From Parolsenella massiliensis (GTDB lineage: Bacteria > Actinomycetota > Coriobacteriia > Coriobacteriales > Atopobiaceae): 64,000 bases of DNA. Every line of letters begins with the position of its first letter. Position 1 is the stretch's first letter. The notes under the pieces are model-generated. The model saw nothing but the letters and a program-made list of their open reading frames with translations. It did not search any database and was not told the origin of the DNA. A program made the translations under genes and the position numbers. The stretch covers positions 223,111 to 287,110 of the forward strand of contig NZ_LT671675.1 in NCBI RefSeq assembly GCF_900143685.1, given 5' to 3'. Positions 8,166 through 17,089 of this stretch are shown here, in pieces.

Positions 8166-9809
8166 CTACAGGTCGATGCCGCGTTCGACGGCGGCGTGGC
8201 GGAACGCGTCCCCGTCCGGAACCATAGGCTGGAACTCGTCTCCGCGATGGATGAGGGTCTCGTCACCCTTGCCCAGAAGGCATACGAGGGCGGGCTCGCC
8301 GTAGGAGAGCGCCACGTCCAGGCAGCGGGCGACGGCCTGCTGGCGGTCGAGCACGTACTCGTGCGTCACGGGCGTGCCGTCCGCGAGCGTGGCGCCCTCG
8401 GGCACGTTGGCGTCCATCTCGCGGCAGATGTCCTCGTTGGAGTCGTGCGCCGGGTCCTCCTCGGTCACGACGATGTGACTGGCCCAGCGGGCGGCCTCGC
8501 GCGGCAGCTCGACGCGTCGCTCGTAGGCCTTGCCGCCCGGGGCGCCGATGAGCGCCACGATGCGCCTGCCGGGGAACTCCTTGGCCATGGAGGCAAAGAA
8601 GCTCTGGTAGGAGAGGGTGTTGTGGGCGTAGTCGACCACGCAGAGCACCTGCGCGTCGGGACTACCGATGAGCTCCATGCGCCCCGGCACGCGGCAGGCC
8701 GCAAGGCCCTCGGCGATGGCCTCGTGGTCGATGCCGAGAAGCTCGGCGCACGCGATGGCCACGAGTGCGTTCTCGACGTTGAACAGGCCCGGGAAGTTGA
8801 TGACCACGGGCAGCTCCCAGGCCTTCTCGGCCGGGTCGTTCGTGGGGTGTCCCCCTGCGGTGGTGCCGTGGGCGACAAACGCGAGCGACGCCCCGCGGGG
8901 CTCGACGTCCGTGGCCCAGATGTCGGGGAAGACCATGTCGCAGCTGCCGCACTCGATGGCGTCGGGACCAGCGGCGGAGACGCACACGAGCTCGGGGGGC
9001 TCGCTTGCCTCGCCGCCGCTGTGCGCCGCGTCGAGCACACGCTCGACGTTGCTCGTGCCCAGGTTCACGACGGCGCGGCGGCACTGCGAGAAGATGCGCA
9101 GCTTGCTTGCGAAGTAGTCCTCGAACGTGGGGTGCTCAACGGGCGAGATGTGGTCGGAGCCGATGTTCAGGAACGCCGCGACGTCGAGCTCTACCCCCAG
9201 CGTGCGGTCGTACTTGAGCGCCTGGCTCGAGACCTCCATGACCATGGCGGCCAGTTGGGCGTCTCGCGCGTTGGCGAGGTGGCGCCACAGGTCGGGCGCC
9301 TCGGGCGTGGTGTTGGTGGACTCGATGTCCTCGACCCCGTCGCACGTGTCGATCGAGCCGATGATGCCGCAGCTTCGGGCCCCGCTCGCCGCATCGATGA
9401 TGGAGCGCAGCATGTAGGCCGTCGTGGACTTGCCCTTCGTGCCGGTGATGCCAACCTGGGGCACGTCGAGGTCGGGTCTGCCGAACGCGGCAGCCGAGAC
9501 GCGGGCCATGGCGATGCGCATGTCGGAAACGACGATGGCGGGCGTCTGGGGCGCGGCCTCGGCGAGCTCGGACGCATGCTGCTCGTCGCAGACGTAGGCC
9601 ACGGCTCCTGCCTCGAGCGCCGAGCTGAGGTAGGCGGGCTTGAACGCCCTTCCCTTGCAGAAGAAGACGTTGCCTGGCCGCACACAGCGCGAGTCGCAGG
9701 CAGCGCCTGTCACGGGGGCGTCATCGCCGGTGGGCACGCCGCGTACCAGGATTCCCAGACCGTCGAGAAGTGAGCAGAGCCCGAGCAGGGTGGTGGGAGC
9801 ACAGGGCAT
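8166..9809 (-). CDS. murE: UDP-MurNAc-tripeptide ligase MurE
   Basis: Mur ligase that adds the third amino acid to UDP-MurNAc-L-Ala-D-Glu in the cytoplasm. The 547 residues show an N-terminal UDP-binding domain, the ATP loop GTKGKSTT at residues 123-130, the central ligase domain with a typical MEVSSQAL, and the C-terminal domain. The specificity region reads EEDPAHDSNED near residue 450 instead of the DNPR motif of diaminopimelate-adding enzymes; it resembles the DNPAND form of lysine-adding enzymes. I infer lysine or ornithine, not diaminopimelate. AAGGAG lies eight to ten bases before the ATG. Confidence 0.9.
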   Translation of the reverse strand: MPCAPTTLLGLCSLLDGLGILVRGVPTGDDAPVTGAACDSRCVRPGNVFFCKGRAFKPAYLSSALEAGAVAYVCDEQHASELAEAAPQTPAIVVSDMRIAMARVSAAAFGRPDLDVPQVGITGTKGKSTTAYMLRSIIDAASGARSCGIIGSIDTCDGVEDIESTNTTPEAPDLWRHLANARDAQLAAMVMEVSSQALKYDRTLGVELDVAAFLNIGSDHISPVEHPTFEDYFASKLRIFSQCRRAVVNLGTSNVERVLDAAHSGGEASEPPELVCVSAAGPDAIECGSCDMVFPDIWATDVEPRGASLAFVAHGTTAGGHPTNDPAEKAWELPVVINFPGLFNVENALVAIACAELLGIDHEAIAEGLAACRVPGRMELIGSPDAQVLCVVDYAHNTLSYQSFFASMAKEFPGRRIVALIGAPGGKAYERRVELPREAARWASHIVVTEEDPAHDSNEDICREMDANVPEGATLADGTPVTHEYVLDRQQAVARCLDVALSYGEPALVCLLGKGDETLIHRGDEFQPMVPDGDAFRHAAVERGIDL

Positions 9810-9862
9810 GGTGCGTCTCTCCTTATGTTGAGCGTGTTGAGCGCGTGTCTTCGTCGCCTACC

Positions 9863-9893
9863 AGTATAGGGTGACACTTGGGGACGAGGTCAA
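9863..9893 (-). promoter_or_regulatory. Candidate murE promoter inside REP-like repeat
   Basis: Read on the minus strand, TATACT (9863-9868) and TTGACC (9888-9893) form a -10/-35 pair at 19-base spacing. The -35 lies within a REP-like element. The long spacing lowers confidence. Confidence 0.35.
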
Positions 9894-9925
9894 ACTGTCA
9901 TCGCCGCCCGGAGCGGCCACGCGGC
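9871..9925. repeat. REP-like element, family A, copy 1
   Basis: Begins with GTGACACTTGGGGACGAGGT followed by CAAACTGTCA and a GC-rich segment. The same opening occurs at 40831 and 48423. The right end is unclear in this copy. Confidence 0.75.
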
Positions 9926-9952
9926 GCCCTGTGCTAAACTTCCGGTGCTTAC

Positions 9953-10028
9953 GGGCGATTGGCGCAGTGGCTAGCGCAGGTGCTTTACACGCACAAGGTC
10001 GGGGGTTCGAATCCCTCATCGCCCACCA
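9953..10028 (+). tRNA. tRNA-Val (anticodon TAC)
   Basis: A 76-base tRNA with acceptor GGGCGAT/ATCGCCC, D-stem GCGC/GCGC, anticodon loop TTTACAC (anticodon TAC, valine), T-loop TTCGAAT and an encoded CCA. The outermost anticodon-stem pair is a G-A mismatch; the other four pair. It is followed 92 bases later by murI. Confidence 0.95.
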
Positions 10029-10120
10029 ACGAGTCCGTGGGTCGAGGGGTGCTTCTCGCTTTCCTCGGCCCCTTTCATATCGCGGGGTCCCAGGCCCCGC
10101 CGCGACACTGGGGAGGTCGC

Positions 10121-11020
10121 ATGTCTCTGAGCAAGCCCATCGGCATCTTTGACTCCGGCCTGGGTGGTCTCACCGTTGCGCGCGCCATCGCCTCCAGGCT
10201 CCCCGACGAGTCCATCTACTACGTGGGTGACACGAAGCGCTGCCCCTATGGCCCGCGTCCGCAGGCCGAGGTGCGCCTGTTCGTGCGCCAGGTTGGCCAT
10301 TGGCTCGAGCGCCACGACGTCAAACTCGTGGTCATTGCGTGCAACACGGCGACAGCCGCGGGCCTCGACGTCATCCAACGCACGCTCTCCGTGCCCGTCA
10401 TCGGCGTCATCGAGCCGGGCGCCCGCGCCGCCATCCAGGCGACGCGCTCCCGCCGCGTTGGCGTGCTCGCCACGCAGGGCACGGTGAGCTCGGGTGCCTA
10501 CGAGCGGGCCATCCACAACCTCGACGCTGGCGTTCACGTGACGCAGGCGCCCGCCGGCAGCTTCGTCGACCTGGTGGAGCGCGAGCTTGCCTCGGGGACG
10601 TACCTGCACGATGACTGGATGGAGAACCCCGAGGTGTTCGACACGGCCGAGGTGCGCGAGCTCGCCTGCGAGAACGTGGCGCCGCTGCTGGGCCACGGGA
10701 TAGACACCGTCGTCCTGGGCTGCACGCACTTCCCGCTGCTTGCGAGGGAGATCTCTGCCGCGCTTGGCCCGGGCGTGCGCACCGTGAGCTCCGCGGAGGA
10801 GACGGCGCGCGAGGTTGCCGAGATTCTCGAGCGCCGAGGCGAGCTCGCCGGCCCGGACACGGCAGACCTTGGCGCCGGCGGCGAGCCGAAGTATCGCTTT
10901 GCCACGACGTCTGACGACATCACGTCGTTCGCCGTTGCCGGCAAGTTCATCTTTGGGCACCCGCTCGACTCCATCGAGCACATCGAGCTCGAGACCCTCG
11001 AGGCCCTGGCCGCTCGCTAG
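10121..11020 (+). CDS. murI: Glutamate racemase
   Basis: Converts L- to D-glutamate for peptidoglycan. The ATG at 10121 was chosen because it follows GGGGAGG and gives the family N-terminus IGIFDSGLGGLTV; upstream in-frame codons run back into tRNA-Val. The 299-residue protein has both catalytic cysteine regions, VIACNTATAAG and LGCTHFPLL, and the substrate motif YVGDTKRCPYG. It heads a murI-rph-rdgB order with short gaps, typical of Gram-positive chromosomes. Confidence 0.95.
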   Translation: MSLSKPIGIFDSGLGGLTVARAIASRLPDESIYYVGDTKRCPYGPRPQAEVRLFVRQVGHWLERHDVKLVVIACNTATAAGLDVIQRTLSVPVIGVIEPGARAAIQATRSRRVGVLATQGTVSSGAYERAIHNLDAGVHVTQAPAGSFVDLVERELASGTYLHDDWMENPEVFDTAEVRELACENVAPLLGHGIDTVVLGCTHFPLLAREISAALGPGVRTVSSAEETAREVAEILERRGELAGPDTADLGAGGEPKYRFATTSDDITSFAVAGKFIFGHPLDSIEHIELETLEALAAR

Positions 11021-11092
11021 CGAGGCACCTCGCGCGTAAGAAAACCACAGGTAGGCAGGCACGCAAGAGCGCCTGCGAGAAGAAAGGCCGCC

Positions 11093-11827
11093 ATGTACAC
11101 GCCAGACGAGCGCCGCCCCGAGGGCCGCGCCAACAACGAGATGCGTCCCGTCAAGCTCACGCGCGACGTGATGAAGAACGCCCATGGCTCGTGCCTCGCC
11201 GAGTTTGGCGACACGCGCGTCATGTGCACCGCCACGATCGAGGAGTCGCTTCCCGCCTGGCGCCGCGCCAGCAGGAAGGGCTGGGTCACGGCCGAGTACG
11301 CCATGCTTCCCGCCTCGACCTCCTCGCGCACGAAGCGCGAGTACAAGGGCCGCAAGGGTCGCTCCATGGAGATCGAGCGCCTCATCGGCCGCAGCCTGCG
11401 CGCGGTGTGCGACCTCGACCACCTCGGCGAGTTCACCATCACGGTGGACTGCGACGTCATCCAGGCCGATGGCGGCACGCGCACGGCAAGCATCACGGGC
11501 GCCTGGGTGGCTCTCCACGACGCGCTCATGAGCTTCGTGGAGCAGGGCAAGATCCGCCGTCTGCCGCTCACGGGCCAGGTCGCGGCCATCTCCGCCGGCA
11601 TCGTTGGCGGCGTGCCCCTGCTCGACCTCGACTATCCCGAGGACAGCCACGCAGACGTCGACCTCAACCTCGTGGGCACCGCCGACGGCGGCCTCGTGGA
11701 GATCCAGGGCACCGGCGAGCGCTCGACGCTCACGCGCGCCCAGCTGAACGACCTGCTCGACATGGCAGAGCCCGCCATCGCGCGCCTGTGCGCCCTGCAG
11801 GACGAGGTCACGGGCTTTTCCGCCTAG
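11093..11827 (+). CDS. rph: Ribonuclease PH
   Basis: A 244-residue phosphate-dependent 3'-5' exoribonuclease that trims tRNA 3' ends. Family landmarks are RPVKLTRDVMKNAHGS, GWVTAEYAMLPAST, the arginine-rich RKGRSMEIERLIGRSLR and the catalytic-site CDVIQADGGTRTASITG. AGAAAGG precedes the ATG. It lies 72 bases after murI and 67 before rdgB, likely one transcript. Confidence 0.95.
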   Translation: MYTPDERRPEGRANNEMRPVKLTRDVMKNAHGSCLAEFGDTRVMCTATIEESLPAWRRASRKGWVTAEYAMLPASTSSRTKREYKGRKGRSMEIERLIGRSLRAVCDLDHLGEFTITVDCDVIQADGGTRTASITGAWVALHDALMSFVEQGKIRRLPLTGQVAAISAGIVGGVPLLDLDYPEDSHADVDLNLVGTADGGLVEIQGTGERSTLTRAQLNDLLDMAEPAIARLCALQDEVTGFSA

Positions 11828-11894
11828 CGGTGACAACGCCGCCGAGGCCAGATGTCACCGCCCCGGCCGTTCTCGACATAGCAAAGGAGCTCCC

Positions 11895-12521
11895 ATGCCC
11901 ACCATCGACATCGCCTCGCTCGACCCCGCCACCACCGTCGTCGTGGCCACGGGCAACGCCCACAAGGTCACCGAGATCGAGGCCATTCTCGCCCCGGTCA
12001 TGCCGGGCACCTCGTTCTATGCCCTGGGCGAGCTCGGTGACTTCCCCGAGCCGGTCGAGAACGGCGACTCGTTCACCGAGAACGCCATCATCAAGGCGCA
12101 GGCCGCCTGCGAGCAGACGGGCCTTCCCGCCGTGGCCGACGACTCCGGCCTCGTCGTGGACGCGCTGTCTGGCGAGCCGGGCATCATGAGCGCCCGCTGG
12201 GCCGGCGTCCACGGGGACGACGCGCGCAACAACGCTAAGCTCATGCGCGAGATGGAGGGTGTGGCCGACGAGGACCGCACGGCCCGCTTCCACTCGAGCG
12301 TCGTGCTCATCTACCCGGACGGCTCGGTGCTCACGGGCGAGGGAGACTGCGAGGGCATGATCGGCCGCGAGCCCAAGGGCGAGAACGGCTTTGGCTATGA
12401 CCCGCTGTTCTGGCCCGCCGAGACGCCCGGTCGCACGATGGCCGAGCTCGAGCCTGCCGAGAAGAACGCCATCTCGCACCGTGGCTACGCGCTTGCCGAC
12501 CTGGCGCGTCAGCTCTCGTAG
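11895..12521 (+). CDS. rdgB: XTP/dITP pyrophosphatase (RdgB/HAM1)
   Basis: A 208-residue house-cleaning enzyme that hydrolyses non-canonical purine nucleoside triphosphates. The N-terminal ATGNAHKVTEIEAIL matches the family nucleotide-binding start, and FPEPVENGDSFTENAIIKA, the SGLVVDALSGEPGIMSARWAG region (residues near 80-100) and GFGYDPLFWP are all conserved family blocks. GGAG lies before the ATG. It shares strand and short spacing with rph. Confidence 0.95.
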   Translation: MPTIDIASLDPATTVVVATGNAHKVTEIEAILAPVMPGTSFYALGELGDFPEPVENGDSFTENAIIKAQAACEQTGLPAVADDSGLVVDALSGEPGIMSARWAGVHGDDARNNAKLMREMEGVADEDRTARFHSSVVLIYPDGSVLTGEGDCEGMIGREPKGENGFGYDPLFWPAETPGRTMAELEPAEKNAISHRGYALADLARQLS

Positions 12522-12850
12522 CAGGAGCTTTTGGCGGCATTGCTCGCGCCCCAAACGCCCTGGTGCTTTTGGGATGCTTGCGCTGCCCTGGCCCAAAGGG
12601 CGCTGACCCCTTTGGGCCCATGCCGTTCGCCCAATCGGGCTTGAACGGCCCGCCGAATCGCGGCATGATGACACTTGTCTGGGACATCGTCTCAGGCCGC
12701 CGTGGACGGGCAGGGGCCCCGACGCGGTGAGACATCCTCATAGCTGCGCGACCTCGCCCTGGTGGCCGCGTCTCACGTTGGTTGCGGCCGACGCGGGCCG
12801 CATGGCGAGGCGCAAGACGCGCCCTCGCCACACAAGAGAAGGGACGCGCC
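12522..12850. other. Intergenic region with palindromes before nagB
   Basis: Contains a perfect 11-base inverted repeat, GGCCCAAAGGG (12590-12600) with CCCTTTGGGCC (12608-12618), which may end the rdgB transcript, and a REP-like GACACTTGTCTGGGACATCG near 12670-12689 with a partial inverse, TGAGACATC, about 40 bases further. No gene is seen. The nagB promoter presumably lies in the last 100 bases but I see no clear hexamers. Confidence 0.55.
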
Positions 12851-13588
12851 ATGAGAATCATCAACTGCCACACCTATGAGGCCATGAGCCGCAAGGCCGC
12901 CGACATCCTCGCCGCCCAGATCCAGCTCAAGCCCAACTGCGTGCTTGGCCTTGCCACGGGCACCACGCCCATCGGCGCCTACAAGGGCCTCATCAAGAAG
13001 TACGAGTCTGGCTCCCTGGACTTCTCCGAGGTCCGCACCTACAACCTTGACGAGTACCGCGGGCTCACGCACGAGGACCCGCAGAGCTATCACTACTTCA
13101 TGAACGACCAGCTCTTCAACCACGTCAACATCGACCCGGCCAACGTCCACGTGCCCGATGGCGCCAACGCCGACGCGGACGCCGCCTGCGCCGCCTATGA
13201 CCGCATGGTTGCCGAGGCCGGCTACTGCGACCTGCAGCTCTTGGGCATTGGTCGCAACGGCCACATCGGCTTCAACGAGCCGGACTCCGAGTTCTCCAAG
13301 GGCACGCACTGCGTCGACCTCACGGAGAGCACCATCGAGGCCAACTCCCGTCTGTTCGAGAAGGAGGAGGACGTCCCGCGCCAGGCCTACACCATGGGCA
13401 CGCAGACCATCATGAACGCGCGCTGCATCCTCATGGTCGCCAACGGCGAGAACAAGGCTCAGGCCGTCTATGACATGTGCTTTGGCCCCATCGTTCCCAC
13501 CTGCCCCGCTTCGATCCTGCAGCTGCACCCCAATGTGTTCGTCGTGGCCGACGACGCCGCGCTCTCCAAGTGCGAGGGCCTCTACTAG
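12851..13588 (+). CDS. nagB: Glucosamine-6-phosphate deaminase
   Basis: Converts glucosamine-6-phosphate to fructose-6-phosphate and ammonia in amino-sugar catabolism. The ATG at 12851 gives the standard N-terminus MRII; 245 residues match the family. Conserved blocks are LGLATGTTPIGAYKGL, TYNLDEYRGL, and the active-site GIGRNGHIGFNEP near residues 135-147, ending with the ring-opening region. A strong terminator follows the stop. No nagA or NAG transporter is adjacent, so it works here as a single unit. Confidence 0.95.
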   Translation: MRIINCHTYEAMSRKAADILAAQIQLKPNCVLGLATGTTPIGAYKGLIKKYESGSLDFSEVRTYNLDEYRGLTHEDPQSYHYFMNDQLFNHVNIDPANVHVPDGANADADAACAAYDRMVAEAGYCDLQLLGIGRNGHIGFNEPDSEFSKGTHCVDLTESTIEANSRLFEKEEDVPRQAYTMGTQTIMNARCILMVANGENKAQAVYDMCFGPIVPTCPASILQLHPNVFVVADDAALSKCEGLY

Positions 13589-13613
13589 AATCAGGGCACG
13601 CAACTGACCTGCT

Positions 13614-13646
13614 GGCCCGGGGCGTCTGCGCGTCTCGGGCCTTTTT
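13614..13646 (+). terminator. Rho-independent terminator after nagB
   Basis: GGCCCG and CGGGCC flank a 16-base loop and are followed directly by TTTTT. Confidence 0.8.
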
Positions 13647-13663
13647 CTCGCGAGGGGGCACAC

Positions 13664-14452
13664 GTGGCAATCAAGGCCATCTTTCTTGACATCGACGGGA
13701 CGCTCGTCCGCTTCAACGAGAAGCGCATGAACGAGCGCACGCTCGCGGCGCTTGAGGCCGCTCGCGAGCGCGGCGTCTCGCTGTTCATCGTCACCGGCCG
13801 CTACAAGGACGGCATCGGCGTCGACGCCATGTTCGACTTCGACGGCTACTCCACCGCAAACGGCGAGTACTGCTTCATGGCAGACGGCGAGGTCATCCAC
13901 ATGTCGCCGATGGACCCGGGTGACGTCCATGCGTTTGCCAGCGCCTGCGAGCGCCGTGGCCTGGCCGCGACGTTCACCGAGCCCGACGACATCTACTTCT
14001 GCGGATCGGAAGCCGAGCTCGAGAAGTCCGGCCGCTACCAGTCTTGGCGCGGCGATCGCGACGGGCGCGTGCGCGACTGGTCCGTCGTGGGCGCAAACCC
14101 CGTGCTCCAGATGGTCGTGGACTGCGACCCCTCGTATGACGCCGAGCTGCTCGAGGGCATTCCCGGCCTCGAGAGCGCCCGCTGGTCCCCCGACTTCATG
14201 GACGTGGTGGAGCGCGGCCGCGGCAAGGGCGACGCCATCGACGCCTTCTGCGAGCGCCTGGGCATCACGCCGGCCGAGTGCATGGCCATCGGAGACGGCG
14301 GCAACGACGTGCACATGCTCGTGCATGCCGGCATCGGCGTCGCCATGGGCCAGGCGGCCGACGACGTCAAGCAGGCCGCAGACGTCGTGGCGCCCCCGTG
14401 CTCCGAGGACGGCGCCGCCTGGGCCATCGAGAAGTACGTGCTTGGGGCATAG
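13664..14452 (+). CDS. Cof-type HAD phosphatase
   Basis: A 262-residue HAD-IIB hydrolase. Starts at a GTG after GAGGGGG. Motif I is FLD9-I-D11-GTLV, motif II is FIVTGR near residue 41, and motif IV is GDGGNDVHML near residues 209-218, preceded by the lysine region GKGDAID. It probably dephosphorylates a sugar phosphate or flavin-like cofactor, as known Cof proteins do. It lies between two terminators and so is expressed alone. Confidence 0.85.
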   Translation: MAIKAIFLDIDGTLVRFNEKRMNERTLAALEAARERGVSLFIVTGRYKDGIGVDAMFDFDGYSTANGEYCFMADGEVIHMSPMDPGDVHAFASACERRGLAATFTEPDDIYFCGSEAELEKSGRYQSWRGDRDGRVRDWSVVGANPVLQMVVDCDPSYDAELLEGIPGLESARWSPDFMDVVERGRGKGDAIDAFCERLGITPAECMAIGDGGNDVHMLVHAGIGVAMGQAADDVKQAADVVAPPCSEDGAAWAIEKYVLGA

Positions 14453-14482
14453 CGTGCCCGCGCGAGCGCATTGACACCAGAG

Positions 14483-14512
14483 GGGGCGAGACGAACGTGA
14501 CGTCTCGTCCCC
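14483..14512. terminator. Bidirectional terminator
   Basis: GGGGCGAGACG pairs with CGTCTCG-T-CCCC across seven bases, followed by TTCTTGTT on the plus strand. It separates the HAD gene from the convergent M24 peptidase. Confidence 0.7.
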
Positions 14513-14542
14513 TTCTTGTTGTGCGACCCTGCGCTGCCTGCG

Positions 14543-15694
14543 CTAGTCGATGACGGTGAGCTGTTTGGGGTAGGCGTTCATGACCTCGCAGCCGTCCTGC
14601 GTGACGATGACGAGGTCCTCGATGCGCACGCCCATCTCGCCCGGCAGGTAGATGCCCGGCTCGATGGAGAAGCACTGGCCGGGACGCACCGGCTCGTCGT
14701 GCGTGGAGGAGACGTCGCCGGGCTCGTGGTCCTCGAGGCCGATCTGGTGCCCCAGGCGGTGTGTGAAGTACTCGCCGTAGCCGGCCTCCTCGATGACGCT
14801 GCGCGCGGCGCGGTCAATCTCTGCAAACGTGACGCCGGGGGCCACGAGGGCCTCCGCGGCCTCGTTGGCGCGGCGTACTGCCTCGTAGACCTTGCGGTCG
14901 CGCTCGCTGGGCTCGCCGCCAAAGAAGAACGTGCGCGTCATGTCCGAGCAGTACGAGCTGCGCTTGCAGCCCACGTCGAACAGCACCACGTCGCCAGCGC
15001 AAAGGCGCGTGCCGTCGGGCTCGTGGTGCGGGTCTGCGGCGTTTGCGCCAAAGCTCACGATGGGGGAGAAGCTGTGCTCCTGGGCGCCGAGGCGGCGATA
15101 CTCGGCCAGAAGCCCGCTCGCAATCTCGTGCTCCGTGACGCCCTCGTGCAGCTGGGCGCGCAGCCATGCCATGGCTTGGTCGTTCACGGACGAGGCGGCA
15201 CGCATGAGGTCGAGCTCGTGGGCGTCCTTGATGGAGCGCGCGTCGTCCACGGCTGGCGAGCCTAGACGAAACTCGCTGGCCACGTGCGCGTCCATGAGGG
15301 GCAGCAGCCAACGGGCGGCGAGCACCTTGTCGACGCCGAGCGGCTCGTCATGACATGCGGTCGCGGAAACGAGGGGGATGGGATCCTCCGTGTCGTCGAA
15401 GGTGACGACGCGCGCACCCGTCGAGGTGGCGTCGGGGAAGAGCCGGTTGCAGAACATCGTGGCCTCGATGGCGTCCGCTTCATTCGTGCGCGCGAGGTAG
15501 AGGCCGTAGAAGCGCTCGTAGGGCACGTTCCAGTAGCCCGTAAGGTACCAGATGGACATGGGGTCGGCGATGAGGACCTGCCGCATGCCGAGCTTCTCGA
15601 GGTTGTCCATGACGCGCGTGGCGCGCGCGAGGTCGAGCGTGCCCGTCTTGGCGACGGGTCTCGCGGCGTTGCCGCTGGTAGGCTCCGTGTTCAT
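14543..15694 (-). CDS. M24 family Xaa-Pro aminopeptidase-like protein
   Basis: A 383-residue cytoplasmic metallopeptidase with an N-terminal creatinase-like domain and a C-terminal pita-bread domain. The dinuclear metal ligands are visible: two aspartates in FDVGCKRSSYCSDMTRTFFF, histidine in HRLGHQIGLEDHE, glutamate in FSIEPGIYLPGEMGVRIED and a final glutamate in the same block. Family members cleave the bond before proline in dipeptides or short peptides. Two bidirectional features isolate it; the start ATG has AAAGGA upstream. Confidence 0.88.
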   Translation of the reverse strand: MNTEPTSGNAARPVAKTGTLDLARATRVMDNLEKLGMRQVLIADPMSIWYLTGYWNVPYERFYGLYLARTNEADAIEATMFCNRLFPDATSTGARVVTFDDTEDPIPLVSATACHDEPLGVDKVLAARWLLPLMDAHVASEFRLGSPAVDDARSIKDAHELDLMRAASSVNDQAMAWLRAQLHEGVTEHEIASGLLAEYRRLGAQEHSFSPIVSFGANAADPHHEPDGTRLCAGDVVLFDVGCKRSSYCSDMTRTFFFGGEPSERDRKVYEAVRRANEAAEALVAPGVTFAEIDRAARSVIEEAGYGEYFTHRLGHQIGLEDHEPGDVSSTHDEPVRPGQCFSIEPGIYLPGEMGVRIEDLVIVTQDGCEVMNAYPKQLTVID

Positions 15695-15845
15695 TCTGCG
15701 GTTCCTTTCTCGAGAGCCTTGAGGGCTTCATTTCTGCACAGTACGATAGCTGTTCGTATGAATGCAAAATGCGGTAGTCTGCCGATTTTGCCCCGTGTCA
15801 TTTGGCGCGGCTGGCCTTGGCGTGCCGCGGGATAGAGAGCATGGC

Positions 15846-16145
15846 ATGGAAACCGAAGTTCCTTCCGTCAACAGGGTCGACGAGATCCACGAGAAGCTTG
15901 CGAGCCTGCAGGGCGAGCGCCTGAGGGTCAAGGCCAACATGGGCCGCTCCCGCATCGTGGAGCGTACGGGCACGCTCGTCATGGCCTACCCGTCCCTGTT
16001 CCAGCTCGAGGTTGACGAGCGCCGCGGCCGCAAGGCCCGCCAGTCCTATCAGTACGTCGACGTCCTCACGGGCACGGTCGAGCTGTTCGACGCCGAGACG
16101 GGCGAGCGCCTGTTCGACTACGTCGCCGCCGAGACCGAGGAGTAG
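15846..16145 (+). CDS. veg: Veg family protein
   Basis: A 99-residue protein of the Veg (DUF1021) family, small SH3-like proteins of Gram-positive bacteria linked in Bacillus to biofilm control. The core block LQGERLRVKANMGRSRIVER and the following VMAYPSLFQLEV match. The ATG at 15846 gives the usual length. The stop is nine bases before ispE, the same neighbour order as in Bacillus (veg near ispE), which supports the call. Confidence 0.88.
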   Translation: METEVPSVNRVDEIHEKLASLQGERLRVKANMGRSRIVERTGTLVMAYPSLFQLEVDERRGRKARQSYQYVDVLTGTVELFDAETGERLFDYVAAETEE

Positions 16146-16154
16146 CGACCGCGC

Positions 16155-17039
16155 GTGTCGGGCCGCCAGGTCATAGAGACGCCGTGCAAGGTCAACCTGC
16201 ACCTGGGGATTCACCGGGGCAGGGACGAGCGCGGCTACCACCAGGTCGACTCGGTCATGGTGCCCGTGAGCCTGTTTGACACCATCACGGTGGAGGATGC
16301 CTCCGAGCTTGTGGTCTGCCACGAGCCCGCGCTCGAGGTTGCCCCCGAGAAGACGACCGTCTGGCGTGCCGCCACGATGCTTGCTGAGGCGCTGGGCGTG
16401 GAGCCAAACGTGCGCATCGACGTCGTGGCCCGCATTCCCGAGAAGGCGGGGCTCGGTGGCTCGTCCGCAGACGCCGGCGCCGTCCTGCGTGCGCTGGCGC
16501 AGCGCTGGGGCGTGCCTGTGGATGACGAGCGCGTCGTCTCCGTGGCCCGGCGCGTGGGTGCCGACGTGGCCTTCTTCCTCGACTGCCGCCCGGGCCTCTA
16601 CCTTGGTGCCGGTGACGTGCTCGAGAGGATATTTCCCGAGTTCGACGTTCCCGTGGCACTTGTGATGCCCGCTGCCGACGGCGTCTCCACCAAGGAGGCG
16701 TACGACGAGTTCGATGCCTCTGGCGAGGAGCCTGCGAGCTACGCCTCCGTGTGCGCGGCGCTCGAGCGCGGCGACGTGGGCGCAATGGCTGCCGCGTTGT
16801 ACAACAACCTCGCGCCCGCAGCGAAGCTTCTGTGCGCAGACGTCATGGCCGCGAGCGAGTGGCTTGCCGCGCAGCCGGGCGTTCTGGCCTCGCAGGTCAC
16901 GGGGTCTGGCGCGTGCTCGTTCGCGCTGTGCGAGAGCGACGAGGCAGCCAAGGCGATCGCGGCATCCGCTCGAGACACCCATGGATGGCGCGCCTGGGTG
17001 GCGCATGCGGGCGGCGCGGGCATGTGCGAGAACTCATAG
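16155..17039 (+). CDS. ispE: 4-diphosphocytidyl-2-C-methyl-D-erythritol kinase
   Basis: A GHMP-family kinase of the non-mevalonate isoprenoid pathway; 294 residues from a GTG start. The N-terminal PCKVNLHLGIHRGRDERGYH and the ATP-binding GLGGSSADAGAVLRAL near residue 100 are diagnostic; the C-terminal VTGSGACSFAL is the third GHMP motif. It probably shares a transcript with veg. With the polyprenyl synthase at 37-38 kb it shows the cell makes isoprenoids by the MEP route. Confidence 0.95.
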   Translation: MSGRQVIETPCKVNLHLGIHRGRDERGYHQVDSVMVPVSLFDTITVEDASELVVCHEPALEVAPEKTTVWRAATMLAEALGVEPNVRIDVVARIPEKAGLGGSSADAGAVLRALAQRWGVPVDDERVVSVARRVGADVAFFLDCRPGLYLGAGDVLERIFPEFDVPVALVMPAADGVSTKEAYDEFDASGEEPASYASVCAALERGDVGAMAAALYNNLAPAAKLLCADVMAASEWLAAQPGVLASQVTGSGACSFALCESDEAAKAIAASARDTHGWRAWVAHAGGAGMCENS

Positions 17040-17089
17040 AAGTTCCCGTTTGCGTTTGAGGGCAAGTCTGGTAAACTACACTCCTGCAT

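Noticed and set aside
7356-9773. An 805-codon open frame on the plus strand
   Set aside because: It is antisense to the HAD gene and murE, and its composition has the same low-complexity character with no domain.
9959-10120. N-terminal extension of glutamate racemase back to 9959
   Set aside because: The extra codons run through tRNA-Val; the ATG at 10121 has a ribosome site and gives the family N-terminus.
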